Assembly (NCBI RefSeq): GCF_001905665.1
Contig: NZ_LIVX01000006.1
Coordinates: 1 to 64,000 of the forward strand
DNA from: Streptomyces sp. CB02261
GTDB taxonomy: Bacteria; Actinomycetota; Actinomycetes; Streptomycetales; Streptomycetaceae
Length of the DNA: 64,000 nucleotides
Direction: 5' to 3'
The notes under the pieces are model-generated. The model was not told the DNA's origin, searched no databases, and was given only the letters and a program-made list of their open reading frames with translations. The position numbers and the translations under genes were made by a program. The number at the start of each line of letters is the position of its first letter. The first letter of the stretch is position 1. Of this stretch, positions 62,876 to 64,000 are shown one piece after another.

Positions 62876-63475
62876 ATGTCGGAACTGAAGACCCCACAAG
62901 CAGGCGACGATCACGACGCCGACGACAACGTGGTGGCGCTGCTGATGCGTCAGCACGGGGATATCCGCAACCTCTTCGACGAGGTCGAGTCGGGATCCGG
63001 TGACGAGCGCCGCGACGCCTTCCGGCGCCTGGTGCGTCTGCTGGCCGTGCACGAGACCGCGGAGGAGGAGGTCGTCCACCCCTACGCCCGGCGTGCCCTC
63101 TCGGGCGGTGCCCAGGTCGTCGACGACCGTCTTGCCGAGGAGAAGGCGGCCAAGGAGAGTCTGGCGACGCTCGATGACCTCGACACCGACGACCCGACGT
63201 TCATGCCGCGGTTCTTGAAGCTGCGCAAGGACGTGCAGGAACATGCCCGTGCTGAGGAACGCTACGAGTTCATCCACATCCGCCGCAGTACCGACGCGGT
63301 GAACCTGGCGGCGATGGCCGCGGCCGTCAAAGCCGCTGAGGCCATCGCCCCGACCCGGCCGCACCCTGGGGTGGAATCGGCTGCCGCCAACGTGGTGCTG
63401 GGTCCGGTCGCCGCGGTCATCGACCGGACCAGGGACGCCGTACGCAAGGCTCTGGACCAGGACGGCTCCAGCTGA
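62876..63475 (+). CDS. hemerythrin HHE-domain protein, 199 aa
   Basis: The HHE cation-binding helices are visible: LMRQHGDIRNLFDEVESG, LLAVHETAEEEVVHPYARRA, and DVQEHARAEERYEFIHI, with the His and Glu ligands in order. ATG 62876 is preceded by GAGGG. The C-terminal 50 residues (AANVVLGPVAAVIDRTRDAV) are an extra amphipathic region. It is co-transcribed with the ferritin-like gene and probably senses or stores oxygen or iron. Confidence 0.9.
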   Translation: MSELKTPQAGDDHDADDNVVALLMRQHGDIRNLFDEVESGSGDERRDAFRRLVRLLAVHETAEEEVVHPYARRALSGGAQVVDDRLAEEKAAKESLATLDDLDTDDPTFMPRFLKLRKDVQEHARAEERYEFIHIRRSTDAVNLAAMAAAVKAAEAIAPTRPHPGVESAAANVVLGPVAAVIDRTRDAVRKALDQDGSS

Positions 63476-63607
63476 ACGGGCGCGGGCGATCGTCGGCCTG
63501 TCTGCGCCCGGACCCCGTCGGCGCGGGCTCGGCGGCTGCCTCCGCCCCCGCCGCCTGAGGGGCCTCGACCTTTCGCCGGCGTCTCTTCGTGAGCCGGGAG
63601 TGGAGTG

Positions 63608-64000
63608 TCATGTCATGAAGGGGCTCACGGAGCGTGCTCGCTCCCACATGCCGGTGACCTGCTGGTGGGCACGCTGCTGTTCGCCGTGGAGGGCGTTGAG
63701 GACCACCAGGCCCCCGGTGAGTGCCGGGACCGCCCACTGGGCCCAGGTCAGCTGCCTGCGGGCCTTGTAGAGGTCGATGGGGTGCTCGTTCGCCTTCTCG
63801 GCGTCGTCCGGGTCGGTGGACGCGGCCAGCTCGACTTTCTTGCCCAGGACGCGGGCGTAGGCGGTGGCGGCCAGGGCCGCGGCGGTGAGGACCGTCTTGG
63901 CCGTGGTGGAGGCGGCCACGCCCTGCTGGGTGGCGACGCGGTGGGCGTTGAAGGCCAGCAGTCCGCCGCCGCCGAACAGGTGCGCGCCGATGGCGGCGGC
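63608..64000 (-). CDS. membrane protein, 5' end beyond the window
   Basis: The frame is open to the window edge: GAHLFGGGGLLAFNAHRVAT, then KTVLTAAALAATAYARVLGK, KVELAASTDPDDAEKANEHP, and the helix LTWAQWAVPALTGGLVVLNA. At least three hydrophobic segments. It converges with the hemerythrin gene. Its start is not in the window; function unknown. Confidence 0.75.
   Translation of the reverse strand, partial: AAAIGAHLFGGGGLLAFNAHRVATQQGVAASTTAKTVLTAAALAATAYARVLGKKVELAASTDPDDAEKANEHPIDLYKARRQLTWAQWAVPALTGGLVVLNALHGEQQRAHQQVTGMWERARSVSPFMT

Overview
The window looks like accessory DNA from the chromosome of a Streptomyces or close relative. The evidence is a very high G+C content with strong G/C bias at third codon positions, frequent GTG and occasional TTG starts, and typical streptomycete families: a Ku protein with a lysine-rich tail, a DUF6233-like protein, a subtilisin-inhibitor fragment, secreted proteins with long basic signal peptides, and many AraC and TetR regulators. 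The density of insertion sequences, gene fragments and frameshifted genes is what one expects in a chromosome arm or an old integrated element. The genus call is an inference from composition and families.

Layout. 1-7.6 kb: small hypothetical genes, several decayed ones, and the NHEJ gene ku (5751-6677). 7.8-9.4 kb: an epoxide-hydrolase-like enzyme divergent from its probable TetR repressor, with two 17-bp operator repeats 60 bp apart between them. 9.7-16.7 kb: a HEAT protein, a cysteine-containing repeat protein, a secreted endonuclease/exonuclease/phosphatase and a secreted phospholipase-D-like enzyme, separated by broken genes. 16.8-21.3 kb: a mutasome operon of dnaE2 (carrying one +1 frameshift) overlapping an ImuB-like, probably non-catalytic Y-family polymerase. 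22.3-25.3 kb: a chimeric HNH/HEAT pseudogene, a secreted FG-GAP protein and a regulator fragment. 25.7-37.5 kb: an insertion-sequence island holding an IS5-family element with CTAG duplication, an IS630-family element with TA duplication, and two IS5-family elements with TAA duplications. Between the second and third elements sits a decayed cluster of an E1/ThiF-like enzyme, a GNAT acetyltransferase, an aminoglycoside-phosphotransferase-like protein and a kinase-like protein. 37.5-41 kb: a GNAT gene, a protease-inhibitor fragment, a metallophosphoesterase, an integrase fragment and a Nudix protein. 41.4-45.1 kb: a secreted RHS-repeat protein followed by a 37-residue single-pass membrane protein. 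46-49.7 kb: a DUF2079 membrane protein divergent from an OmpR-type two-component pair. 50.2-58.3 kb: an AraC regulator divergent from a seven-gene run of hydrolases (esterase, YaaH-type membrane protein, amidohydrolase, isochorismatase-type hydrolase, DoxX, two alpha/beta hydrolases), probably a catabolic or detoxification operon. 58.4-61.3 kb: an AraC regulator among gene remnants. 61.7-64 kb: a ferritin-like protein, a hemerythrin and a membrane protein cut by the window edge.

The most unusual feature is that three insertion sequences from three different groups share one plan: transposase, then a degenerate right end just after it, then one small unrelated gene, then an intact right end that pairs with the left end. 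Each unit appears to have moved, or to be able to move, with its cargo gene, and for two of them flanking target duplications fit the larger unit.

Many genes here differ from an intact frame by one base, often in a G or C run, including conserved genes such as dnaE2 and the ferritin-like gene. Others carry in-frame stop codons. The first kind may be assembly error; the second kind points to real decay.
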